DNA from: Enterocloster aldenensis
Lineage (GTDB): Bacteria > Bacillota > Clostridia > Lachnospirales > Lachnospiraceae
NCBI RefSeq assembly: GCF_003434055.1
Contig: NZ_QVEX01000012.1
Span: 1-64,000, forward strand
DNA length: 64,000 nt
Reading direction: 5' to 3'
The stretch's first letter is position 1, and each line of letters opens with the position of its first letter. Of this stretch, positions 35,139-43,738 are shown piece after piece. Under the pieces are notes generated by a model. The model was not told the DNA's origin and searched no databases. It was given only the letters and a program-made list of their open reading frames with translations. The position numbers were made by a program, and so were the translations under genes.

Positions 35139-36569
35139 ATGGCTAGGAATTATGATGTTGTGATAATCGGCGCCGGACCGGGAGGATATACGGCTGCTTT
35201 TAAGGCTGCGCAGTTTGGGCTTTCTGTGGCGCTCATAGAAGCGAAGAAGATTGGAGGCACCTGTGTGAACCGCGGATGTATCCCTACCAAAGCGCTGCTC
35301 CATGCGTCGGATATGTTCCATATGATGCAGAACTGCGATGCATTCGGTGTGTCAACGGATTTCATTGCATTTGATTTTGGCAAGATGCAGAAATATAAAA
35401 AGCAGGCAGTGGCAAAGTACAGGGAAGGGATTGAAGCAGGCTTTGAGCGCCTGGATGTGGATATTATCCATGGAACCGCCAGGCTGCGCAGGGACAGGAC
35501 CGTGGAAGTGGAGCTGGCAGAGGGGGGCCGCGAATTCCTTCAGGGAAATGCAGTCATCCTGGCAACAGGCGCTGTCCCAATCATGAACAACATACCGGGA
35601 GCCGACCTGCCAGGGGTATGGAACAGCGACCGGCTGCTGGCAGCGGAAAGCTGGAATTTTGACCGTCTGACCATTATGGGCGGCGGCGTGATTGCAGTGG
35701 AGTTTGCCACTATGTTCAACAACCTATGTTCCCAGGTGACCATAGTTGAAAAACAGAAGCACCTGATGGCGCCCATGGATGATGTCATGTCAGTGGAACT
35801 GGAAAAGGAGCTTAGGCGCAAAGGGATTAAGGTTTACTGTGATGCAACGGTAACGGAAATCCTGGAAGAGGAAGGCAGCTTAAGCTGCATCATTACTCCA
35901 AATGACGGAAGCGGACCGGTTAAGACACGGGCCGGGCAGATTCTGATGGCAATTGGCCGCCGGCCGGATGTGTCACGGCTTTTAGGCAAAGACATTTCCC
36001 TGGACATGAAGGACGGCAAGATTGCTGTGGACAGTGATTTTGAGACAAGTGAGCCGGGCGTATATGCCATCGGGGATGTGGCTGCCAGGACACAGCTGGC
36101 CCATGTGGCGGCTGCCCAGGGCACCTATGTGGTGGAGAAGATTGCAGGAAGGCCCCACAGCATCAAGCTTGAGGTGGTGCCAAACGGCATGTTTGTATCG
36201 CTGCCAATTGTGCCAAACTGTATTTATACAGACCCTGAGATTGCCACTGTGGGAATCACGGAGGAGATAGCTAAAAAGTACGGACTCAAAGTGCGCTGCG
36301 GACATTTTTCCATGAGGGATAATGGCAAATCCATTATTACCGGCGAAGAGCACGGCTTCATACGGCTGTTGTTTGAGGCATACTCCAATACCATTGTGGG
36401 CGCCCAAATGATGTGCCCCAGGGCAACGGATATGATTGGGGAAATCGCAACGGCCATTGCCAACGGTCTGACAGCGCAGGAAATGTCCTTTGCCATGAGG
36501 GCGCAGCCCACATATAATGAGGGGATTGGGGCGGCCATAGAGGATGCCATGCGTCAGAATCCGGTCTAA
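35139..36569 (+). CDS. Dihydrolipoyl-dehydrogenase-like flavoprotein lacking the catalytic His
   Basis: A 476-aa class I pyridine nucleotide disulfide oxidoreductase: FAD motif GAGPGGYTAAFKAAQFG, redox disulfide GGTCVNRGCIPTK (C42, C47), NAD motif GGGVIAVEFATMF and GVYAIGDVAARTQLAHVA. At the C-terminus the family motif HAHPTLSE is RAQPTYNE, so the His paired with Glu as base for dihydrolipoamide oxidation is Gln. It keeps the usual length and all cofactor motifs. No pyruvate or glycine complex genes are adjacent. A reductase for another disulfide is possible. Confidence 0.85.
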   Translation: MARNYDVVIIGAGPGGYTAAFKAAQFGLSVALIEAKKIGGTCVNRGCIPTKALLHASDMFHMMQNCDAFGVSTDFIAFDFGKMQKYKKQAVAKYREGIEAGFERLDVDIIHGTARLRRDRTVEVELAEGGREFLQGNAVILATGAVPIMNNIPGADLPGVWNSDRLLAAESWNFDRLTIMGGGVIAVEFATMFNNLCSQVTIVEKQKHLMAPMDDVMSVELEKELRRKGIKVYCDATVTEILEEEGSLSCIITPNDGSGPVKTRAGQILMAIGRRPDVSRLLGKDISLDMKDGKIAVDSDFETSEPGVYAIGDVAARTQLAHVAAAQGTYVVEKIAGRPHSIKLEVVPNGMFVSLPIVPNCIYTDPEIATVGITEEIAKKYGLKVRCGHFSMRDNGKSIITGEEHGFIRLLFEAYSNTIVGAQMMCPRATDMIGEIATAIANGLTAQEMSFAMRAQPTYNEGIGAAIEDAMRQNPV

Positions 36570-36618
36570 ATCCGGTTTGGGTCAGAGAATATAAGCAAAG
36601 AAAAGAGAGGGAACAATA

Positions 36619-38448
36619 ATGAATGTGATTCAGGAGAGACTGAGCGCGCTCCGCGCCTTGATGAAAGAACAGGGCATGGACGCATATCTGGTGCCTACGG
36701 CAGATTATCATGAAACAGAGTATGTGGGGGAGCATTTTAAATGCAGAAAATATATAACCGGGTTTACCGGTTCATCCGGAACCGCCGTGGTTACCATGGA
36801 CCAGGCCTGTCTGTGGACGGACGGCCGGTATTTTGTCCAGGCATCCCATGAGCTGGAAGGTTCATCTGTCACCATGATGAAAATGGGGCATGAAGGCGTT
36901 CCCGAGGTTGAGGAATATCTGGACCAGAAGCTTCCGGCCGGAGGCTGTCTTGGATTTGACGGCCGCGTGGTCAATGCGGCCGCTGGTTTAAACCTGGAAG
37001 ATCTGTTGGAGGACAGGAATATCAGGATATCCTATGGGGAAGACTTAATTGGAAAAATATGGGAGGACCGCCCTGCCCTGTCTGCACAGCCGGCCTGGGT
37101 GCTGGCGCCGCAGTATGCGGGCAAATGCAGCAGGGATAAAATCGCAGATGTGCGTGAAGCCATGAAAAAGGCACACGCAACCGTCCATGTGCTGACCACG
37201 CTGGATGACATTGCATGGCTTTTAAATATCCGTGGGGATGATATCCTTTATAATCCGGTTGTGCTGTCCTATGTAGTCCTCACCATGGATCAGTTGTATC
37301 TGTTTATCAATGAGGATGTGATAGATGGAAAGGCATATCCATATTTGGATAACACGGATGACACGACCACCAGGGAATACCTGGAAGGGATTGGAGTTAC
37401 CATACGTCCATATGACAAAGTGTACGACATGGTAGAAGGTCTCAGGAATGAGAAGGTACTGCTGGAGAAAAGCCGGGTAAACTATGCCATCTATCGGCTG
37501 CTTGACAGTTCCAATAAAATAATAGACAAAATGAATCCGACTGCGTTGATGAAGTGTGTTAAGAACGATGTGGAGATTGAAAATGAGAAAAAAGCCCATA
37601 TCAAAGACGGGGTGGCTGTGACAAAATTCATTTACTGGCTGAAGAAAAACATAGGGAAGATACCCATGGATGAGCTCAGCGTATGTGAATACATGGAAAA
37701 CCTGCGTAAGCAGCAGGAAGGATGCCTCAGTCCCAGCTTCGCTACCATATCCGCATACGGAGCACATGGGGCCATGTGCCACTACTCGGCAACCGAGGAG
37801 ACCAACATACCTTTGGAGCCAAGGGGCCTGTATCTGATTGACTCCGGCGGCCAGTATTATGAGGGCACCACCGATATCACAAGGACCATTGCGGTGGGGC
37901 CGCTGAAAGCAGAAGAAAAGGAGCATTTTACCCTGGTGCTTATGAGCATGCTGCGCCTGGGGGCGGTAAAGTTCCTTCATGGCTGCCGTGGGCTGAGTAT
38001 TGATTATGTGGCAAGGGAGCCATTGTGGAGCAGGGGACTTAATTTTGAACACGGTACGGGCCATGGGGTCAGCTATCTTTCAAGCTGTCATGAGAGGCCC
38101 AACGGAATCCGTTTCAAAATGGTTCCTGAACGTCAGGACAACGGTGTCCTGGAGCCGGGAATGGTGACATCCGATGAGCCGGGATTATATATAGAGGGAA
38201 GCCACGGCATCCGTACGGAGAACCTGACCCTGTGTGTAAAGGACGAGAAGAATGAGTATGGTCAGTTCCTTAAATTTGAATTCCTGACCTATGTGCCCAT
38301 TGACCTGGACGCTGTTGAGAAGTCCCTGATGACTGAGCGGGATGTGAAGCTCCTCAATGAATATCACAAACAGGTATATGAGAAGATTGGCCCCCATCTG
38401 ACGGAGGATGAAAGGGAGTGGCTGAAGGAGGCCACGGCTGCAATATAG
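36619..38448 (+). CDS. Xaa-Pro aminopeptidase (aminopeptidase P, long XPNPEP type)
   Basis: A 609-aa metallopeptidase of clan MG. Two N-terminal creatinase-like domains (RLSALRALMKEQGMDAYLVP, TGFTGSSGTAVVT) precede the pita-bread catalytic domain. Metal ligands are visible: DSGGQYYEGTTDITRT (two Asp), GTGHGVSYL (His), SDEPGLYIEG (Glu) and GIRTENL (Glu). It cleaves an N-terminal residue before proline, probably in the cytoplasm (no signal peptide). Start with GAGAGGGA site. Confidence 0.92.
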   Translation: MNVIQERLSALRALMKEQGMDAYLVPTADYHETEYVGEHFKCRKYITGFTGSSGTAVVTMDQACLWTDGRYFVQASHELEGSSVTMMKMGHEGVPEVEEYLDQKLPAGGCLGFDGRVVNAAAGLNLEDLLEDRNIRISYGEDLIGKIWEDRPALSAQPAWVLAPQYAGKCSRDKIADVREAMKKAHATVHVLTTLDDIAWLLNIRGDDILYNPVVLSYVVLTMDQLYLFINEDVIDGKAYPYLDNTDDTTTREYLEGIGVTIRPYDKVYDMVEGLRNEKVLLEKSRVNYAIYRLLDSSNKIIDKMNPTALMKCVKNDVEIENEKKAHIKDGVAVTKFIYWLKKNIGKIPMDELSVCEYMENLRKQQEGCLSPSFATISAYGAHGAMCHYSATEETNIPLEPRGLYLIDSGGQYYEGTTDITRTIAVGPLKAEEKEHFTLVLMSMLRLGAVKFLHGCRGLSIDYVAREPLWSRGLNFEHGTGHGVSYLSSCHERPNGIRFKMVPERQDNGVLEPGMVTSDEPGLYIEGSHGIRTENLTLCVKDEKNEYGQFLKFEFLTYVPIDLDAVEKSLMTERDVKLLNEYHKQVYEKIGPHLTEDEREWLKEATAAI

Positions 38449-38601
38449 GATGATTGGGAACAGAGATTAGAAATATGGGAAGAAACCGGAATGTGGTTCA
38501 GGGAATTACTGCCTGGGTGGGGAAACAGACCCCTTCAGGAGGGTGGACTTGGGCGGTTCCGGTTTCTTGTTTTGGTTGTATATATATTTTTTTGGGAGGA
38601 T

Positions 38602-38613
38602 GGGGGGGGGGGG
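38602..38613 (+). repeat. Poly-G tract (12 G)
   Basis: Twelve consecutive G in the gene-free stretch 38449-39178. Such tracts slip easily, so its length may be variable or a sequencing uncertainty. Confidence 0.85.
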
Positions 38614-38697
38614 ATGGTGGGCATGAGTGGTTGGCTGGTCAAGAGATAGGTAAGTTGATTGTTTCAGGAGGTAGGGAGGTTGGTGGGCTGATGCAGT

Positions 38698-38957
38698 CAG
38701 GAGATGGTTAGCCAGGAGATGATTAGCCAGGAGATAGTTAGCCAGGAGATGGTTAGCCAGGAGATAGTTAGCCAGGAGATGATTAGCCAGGAGATAGTTA
38801 GCCAGGAGATGATTAGCCAGGAGATGGTTAGTCAGGGATGATTAACCATGAGATAGTTAGCCAGGAGATGGTTAGTCAGGGGATGGTTAGTCAGGGATGA
38901 TTAACCATGAGATGGTTAGCCAGGGAATGATTAGCTATGAGATGAGCAGCCATGAGA
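38698..38957. repeat. 15-bp minisatellite, about 17 copies
   Basis: Tandem units of CAGGAGATGGTTAGC with variants at positions 8-12 (GATGATTAGC, GATAGTTAGC). Later copies are more diverged (CATGAGATGAGCAGC) and two lack a base. One frame reads Gln-Glu-Met-Val-Ser repeats for ~45 codons, but has no proper ribosome site and is broken by the 14-bp units. It sits between aminopeptidase P and the methyltransferase; the remainder of 38449-39178 shows no gene. Confidence 0.9.
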
Positions 38958-39178
38958 TGAATCAACAGGAGATAATCGGTCAATCAATAGATAATGTTAA
39001 TAGATTTGTCAAGACAGACGGCTATGATAAACACGGTCATTAGCGTATGCTATCGTATTCCTGCTGTGTTATATTAACACATTTGATGGAATGTGTGGTA
39101 AAATGTCCATAGGATTTTATGACAGATATAATTCGAATTAAGAATATAAATGAATGAAAGCGATAGGAGAACGAGGGA

Positions 39179-40864
39179 ATGGCTGAGAATGCTGGGAATC
39201 ATAAGAATGGTAGCGGAAATGCTGGGAATAGGAGCGTGCGTAAGGGCAGCGCAGGCCACCGAGGCGTGGGAAACAGCCGTATAGGCAATAGGAGTACGGC
39301 TTTCGGTGATACGGGTAATGGGAACGCCGATAACAACGGTGTAGGTAATAGGGGCGCGGGCATTAGCGGTGCGGGTAATAGGGGCGCCGCTTATAAAAGT
39401 GTTTCATATAAGAGGGATGGGAAATTCGGAGAGCCGGGAAAGACCAAAAAGCCAGGAAATTCATATAACAGCACAGGTGAATATGGTGGTGATATGAGAA
39501 AAATGAAAAAGGACGGTATGGGGAACCCGGGATATAAGACAAAATCAGCCTATGGGATGAAGGAGAACCGCGTAGGGGAAAAAAGGGGAGAACTGAGGGG
39601 CACAGCACAGGAGGATAAGGCCCTAAAATATAAAATGCAGAAGAACATTGTGCCAAAAGATGGTGTTAACAAAAACGTCAGTGGAAAAAATGCAGAATGG
39701 AAGAAAACAGGGAAGAAGAGAAGTCTTTGTCCGGTTGAAAAGCATTGCGGCGGATGCCAGATGCTGGATATGGAATATACGGAGCAGCTTAAGCGCAAAC
39801 AGAAGGTGGTGGAGGAATTATTCCGGGGAATATGTCCTGTAAAGCCCATAATAGGAATGAAGAATCCATTTCACTACCGCAATAAGGTACATGCTGTATT
39901 TGACAGGGATAAAAGAGGGAACATTATTTCTGGTATTTATCAGGAAAACAGTCATGATGTGATTCCTGTGGAAACATGTTTGATTGAAGATATAAAGGCT
40001 GATGAAATCATCGGTACAATCAGGGGAATGCTCAAATCCTTCAAAATCCGCACCTATGACGAGGACACGGGATACGGTCTTCTCCGTCATGTGCTGATTC
40101 GGAGGGCATTTTCAACAAATGAAATCATGGTGGTGCTGGTCACTGCATCCCCGGTATTCCCGTCTAAAAATAACTTTGTAAAAGCGCTTCGGGAAAAGCA
40201 TCCGGAGATTACTACTATCATACAGAATATAAATGGCCGCGGCACCAGTATGGTATTGGGGAATAAAGAGAATGTACTATATGGTAAAGGTTATATTGTG
40301 GACGAACTGTGCGGGTGCAAATTCAGGATTTCGTCAAAATCTTTTTATCAGATAAATCCAGTTCAGACCGAAGTCCTGTATGGAAAGGCATTGGAACTAG
40401 CTGGGCTTAAGGGGCAGGAAGTGGTAATTGATGCATACTGCGGCATTGGTACAATCGGTATTATCGCCAGCAGACAGGCCGGACAGGTAATTGGCGTGGA
40501 ACTAAATCAGGATGCGGTGAAGGATGCGGTGAATAATGCTAAGATGAATGATATTGATAATATCCGATTCTATTGCAATGATGCAGGCCGGTTCCTGGTG
40601 AACATGGCTGAACGCGGGGATAAGGCGGATGTGGTGATTATGGATCCGCCGCGCAGCGGAAGTACGGAAGAGTTTATGGATTCAATTGCTAAGCTGGGCG
40701 CAGGGAAGGTGGTATATGTGTCCTGTAACCCGGAGACGCTGGCTCGGGATGTGAGGTATATGAAGAAGCTGGGGTATGCGGCAGAGGGGGTGTGGCCGGT
40801 GGATATGTTTCCGGCTACGGTGCATACGGAAAGTATTGTCCTGTTGCAAAAAAGTGTTAAATGA
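39179..40864 (+). CDS. RlmD-type 23S rRNA (uracil-5-)-methyltransferase with long disordered N-terminus
   Basis: A 561-aa protein. Residues 1-~180 are a low-complexity Gly/Asn/Arg/Lys region with near-repeats such as GNRGAGISGAGNRGA. The rest is a SAM-dependent RNA m5U methyltransferase: a Cys cluster CPVEKHCGGCQML for a [4Fe-4S] site, SAM motif DAYCGIGTIGIIAS, catalytic core DPPRSGS, nucleophile YVSCNPETLARD, and C-terminal DMFPATVHTESIVLL. No TRAM domain is seen. The ATG follows GAGAACGAGGGA. The extension is far longer than in usual RlmD and may bind rRNA. Confidence 0.85.
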   Translation: MAENAGNHKNGSGNAGNRSVRKGSAGHRGVGNSRIGNRSTAFGDTGNGNADNNGVGNRGAGISGAGNRGAAYKSVSYKRDGKFGEPGKTKKPGNSYNSTGEYGGDMRKMKKDGMGNPGYKTKSAYGMKENRVGEKRGELRGTAQEDKALKYKMQKNIVPKDGVNKNVSGKNAEWKKTGKKRSLCPVEKHCGGCQMLDMEYTEQLKRKQKVVEELFRGICPVKPIIGMKNPFHYRNKVHAVFDRDKRGNIISGIYQENSHDVIPVETCLIEDIKADEIIGTIRGMLKSFKIRTYDEDTGYGLLRHVLIRRAFSTNEIMVVLVTASPVFPSKNNFVKALREKHPEITTIIQNINGRGTSMVLGNKENVLYGKGYIVDELCGCKFRISSKSFYQINPVQTEVLYGKALELAGLKGQEVVIDAYCGIGTIGIIASRQAGQVIGVELNQDAVKDAVNNAKMNDIDNIRFYCNDAGRFLVNMAERGDKADVVIMDPPRSGSTEEFMDSIAKLGAGKVVYVSCNPETLARDVRYMKKLGYAAEGVWPVDMFPATVHTESIVLLQKSVK

Positions 40865-40898
40865 TGATTAGGTGAGATTGGATAGTTGCCGTGTGGTG

Positions 40899-40932
40899 AG
40901 GCGTGAAGGCTTTTGGCTTTTGCGCCTTTTCC
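40899..40932 (+). terminator. Terminator after the methyltransferase gene
   Basis: AGGCGTGAAG (40899-40908) pairs with CTTTTGCGCCT (about 40917-40927), followed by TTTCC. It separates the core chromosome from the recombinase island. Confidence 0.65.
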
Positions 40933-40960
40933 TTATGGATGAGATGGGGGAGGGTGTGTT

Positions 40961-42157
40961 GTGAAAAAGATATATTATATACCTGTGAAAAAAGAGAATT
41001 TGGAACCGCTGCGTGTGGCGGCATATTGCCGCGTAAGCACTAAGAAAGAGATACAGTTAGCCAGTTTGGCTCATCAAATTATGGCATATACAGAACAGAT
41101 ATCAGATTATCCGGGGTGGGTATTTTCAGGAGTATTCTGGGATTGTGGAAGAAGTGGATTAAGGAAAAAGGGCCGTAACGGATTGAAACATATGTTAGAA
41201 AGTGCAATAGAGGGGAAATTCGATTACATAATCACTAAATCAGCAAAACGAGTATCCAGGAATACGGTAGAGCTATTGCAGATTATGAGATATTTGAAAG
41301 AAAGGGGTATTCAAATGTATTTTGAAATTGAAAATGTGAATTCGTTTGATCCGGATGCAGAAGCGGCAATAACCTTATCAGGAGCAATGGGACAAGAAGA
41401 AAGCAGAAACTTGAGTGAAAATATTCAGTGGGGTATTCAAAGAAAATTTGAGGAAGGGCTATTTAGCAGCTACAAACATTTTATGGGGTATCGGTGTGTG
41501 GAAGGGGAATTGGTAATCGTTTCGGAGCAGGCTAAAGTAGTACGATTAATTTTTGAGTTATATTTGAGGGGATACACGTTTTCGCAGATAAAAAAACACT
41601 TGGAGGAAAGTGGTATAAAAACGGTAACAGGCAAAAAGGTATGGAGTGCAAATGTAATCCAGCAGATGTTGAAGAATGAAAAGTATAAGGGAGATATGAT
41701 GCTTCAGAAAACATTTACCGAGGATTATCTGAATGGTATACGTAAGAAAAACGTAGGACAGCGTACCAGATATTATGTGAAAGGAAGTCATCCTGCCATT
41801 ATTTCTCCGGAGATATTTGATAAAGTGCAGGAGGAAATGCTTAATAGAGCCAGACTGCTTAGAACGGATGGCGGCAATCAGGTTAGCAGTGGTAACCGAT
41901 ATAGCAGCAAATATTTGCTTAGTAATTTATTAGTATGTGGGGATTGCGGGGGAGGATTCAGGCGTAGAACGGAGTGTGAAAATTCACCGACCTTGAACAA
42001 TCAATATGTAAGAGAGATGTTGGGAAAAGTTATGTGCAATGGGGAATATGATGAAAATGTCATAAAAGATAAAGTAAAGAGAATAGATGTTTATGAGAAG
42101 CAGTTGATAATTTGTTATGCTGAAAAAGAGGGATATCAGATATGTGAATTAGAATAA
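40961..42157 (+). CDS. Large serine recombinase, C-terminally shortened
   Basis: A 398-aa site-specific recombinase with GTG start after GGGGGAGGG. The N-terminal resolvase domain has AAYCRVSTKKE (catalytic Ser) and the Arg-rich GRSGLRKKGR and SAKRVSRN. The middle recombinase domain includes GYTFSQIKKHLEESG and WSANVIQQMLKNEKYKGD. The zinc-ribbon begins CGDCGGGFRRRTE but continues directly to CENSPTL, so the usual second Cys pair (a WRC segment) is missing, probably by an in-frame deletion. The family is usually ~500 aa or more. It may be inactive or altered. Confidence 0.85.
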   Translation: MKKIYYIPVKKENLEPLRVAAYCRVSTKKEIQLASLAHQIMAYTEQISDYPGWVFSGVFWDCGRSGLRKKGRNGLKHMLESAIEGKFDYIITKSAKRVSRNTVELLQIMRYLKERGIQMYFEIENVNSFDPDAEAAITLSGAMGQEESRNLSENIQWGIQRKFEEGLFSSYKHFMGYRCVEGELVIVSEQAKVVRLIFELYLRGYTFSQIKKHLEESGIKTVTGKKVWSANVIQQMLKNEKYKGDMMLQKTFTEDYLNGIRKKNVGQRTRYYVKGSHPAIISPEIFDKVQEEMLNRARLLRTDGGNQVSSGNRYSSKYLLSNLLVCGDCGGGFRRRTECENSPTLNNQYVREMLGKVMCNGEYDENVIKDKVKRIDVYEKQLIICYAEKEGYQICELE

Positions 42158-42338
42158 TAGACAGATGAGATTGTTTGATTGAAGAGGTACGGGTTAAGGG
42201 AATGAAAAAATTTTTCAGATGGTAATGGCGGGGGGAGTATGGTAAAATTAAGTGAAATGGGTATTGGAAAAGTACTTTGCTCTGGATGATGAACGTTAAA
42301 AAACTATGCAGTGGAAATTATTTTGATGGGTTGTTGGA

Positions 42339-43370
42339 ATGTATTTGGAATTTGTTGAAGCAAAAGAAGCATATCCCGATTTTGATGAAAATAGTCCTGT
42401 AGATAACTTTAAGAAAGAATGTTTAGATGAATTAATTTCAACAGTATATTATGTTGAACCCAAAATATTGTCAGGATTGAATAAAACACAATTAAAGACT
42501 ATTATAAGGATGTTTGCGTTAATAATGGAATCAGGAGAAAAAGACAGTTTTGTTAAGATAATAGACAGTGTTGTAAATATGTCAAAAGATGAAAGAGTAG
42601 AGTTAGCCGAAGCATTAAAATATACGACGATGTCGAATATTTCTAGAACTATTATAATGTTGAAGGATAGGGCGCAGGCTGTTGCCGATTTAAAGGAGTT
42701 GGTTTTCAATAAGGATTTTGGTGCGGGTGAAATTAATGCAATACAACCTTTTATAGAGAAACATTGTTGGTTGTTTGGTGAACAATATCATTTAGTTACG
42801 GCAGAAGAACCTGATTTTGAAGAGGCATTGAGAAGATATATTTATATTCTTGATGGTGATACATATACGAAAAAAGATATAATCATTAATGATTCAGATA
42901 AATGGAAACAAATGGATATTTTTGCTGTGCGCCAAATGAAAAATGGTGATGTCAAAAGTAGTATTATTGTAGAATTAAAGCATCCTAAAGTAACATTGGG
43001 TTACAAAGAATTAGAGCAAGTAAAAAGATATAAAGATGTTATACTTCAAGAACCGCGTTTTAATGCACCTAGTATAGAATGGAAATTTTATTTGGTCGGT
43101 AATAAATACAACAATCAAATTGAGAATGAAATAAGGAATCTAAAACATAACGGAGAGAGATCACTTGTATATTCAGTGGATAATTTCAAAATATATGTTA
43201 AAACATGGAGTGAAATATTTACGGAGTTTGAACTCAATTATGATTTCTTGTTTGATAAATTACAAATTGAACAAAAAAAGATAATTGATAGTAGAGGAAA
43301 AACAAAAGAAGAAATAGTTGCGGCACAGGAGAATAATTCAGCAAGAGCGGCAGATGAATTAATAGTATGA
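42339..43370 (+). CDS. Shedu-like (DUF4263) anti-phage nuclease candidate
   Basis: A 343-aa protein. The C-terminal half matches the DUF4263/SduA pattern: FIEKHCWLFGEQY (residues 138-150), then a PD-(D/E)xK core with D193 (QMDIFAV), E212 and K214 (VELKHP) and Q227 in the following helix (LEQVKRYKDVI). The N-terminal ~120 residues are helical and variable in the family. Shedu proteins are single-gene defence nucleases. The gene is AT-rich, unlike its chromosome neighbours, and stands alone with no clear ribosome site beyond GGGTTGTTGGA. Confidence 0.75.
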   Translation: MYLEFVEAKEAYPDFDENSPVDNFKKECLDELISTVYYVEPKILSGLNKTQLKTIIRMFALIMESGEKDSFVKIIDSVVNMSKDERVELAEALKYTTMSNISRTIIMLKDRAQAVADLKELVFNKDFGAGEINAIQPFIEKHCWLFGEQYHLVTAEEPDFEEALRRYIYILDGDTYTKKDIIINDSDKWKQMDIFAVRQMKNGDVKSSIIVELKHPKVTLGYKELEQVKRYKDVILQEPRFNAPSIEWKFYLVGNKYNNQIENEIRNLKHNGERSLVYSVDNFKIYVKTWSEIFTEFELNYDFLFDKLQIEQKKIIDSRGKTKEEIVAAQENNSARAADELIV

Positions 43371-43738
43371 CAGGTCAAAATATATGAAGAAATTCAACTG
43401 TTATAGTGATTTTATGTGGGCACTTATGTTTCTGTAATGCCTGTAGCATGGGTGAGAAAATGGAATCCATATGCAGGGGTAGGTGGGTAAAGAGAGACGT
43501 ACTTACAAAGATGATGAGATAGATCATAGTTCAATCTATCGAGATTTCCAACATGTTTGCTAAGAAGATAATAGTAGAAAATGGAATTCTATCCTACAGC
43601 ATTAAGGTGGGAGTTATAGAAAACTGTATGAAAATAATTAACTGAACAAACAAATTATCATAGTATATGATACTGTAAGAGGTAGATACAATAAAAATAC
43701 TTAGATATTTTTAGGTTGTTTTATGAAAGGGGATAAAA
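43371..43738 (+). other. Gene-free stretch in the AT-rich island
   Basis: No supported frame. It includes a GAAAGGGG ribosome site just before the next gene and short decayed-looking frames. No repeat shared with the two ~126-bp elements was seen. Confidence 0.5.

Noticed and set aside
38704..38839. A repetitive Met-Val-Ser-Gln-Glu frame in the minisatellite
   Set aside because: No spaced ribosome site, and 14-bp units break the frame. It is a by-product of the 15-bp repeat.
38698..38957. Possible CRISPR array
   Set aside because: Units are contiguous 15-bp repeats without unique spacers, and no cas genes are present.
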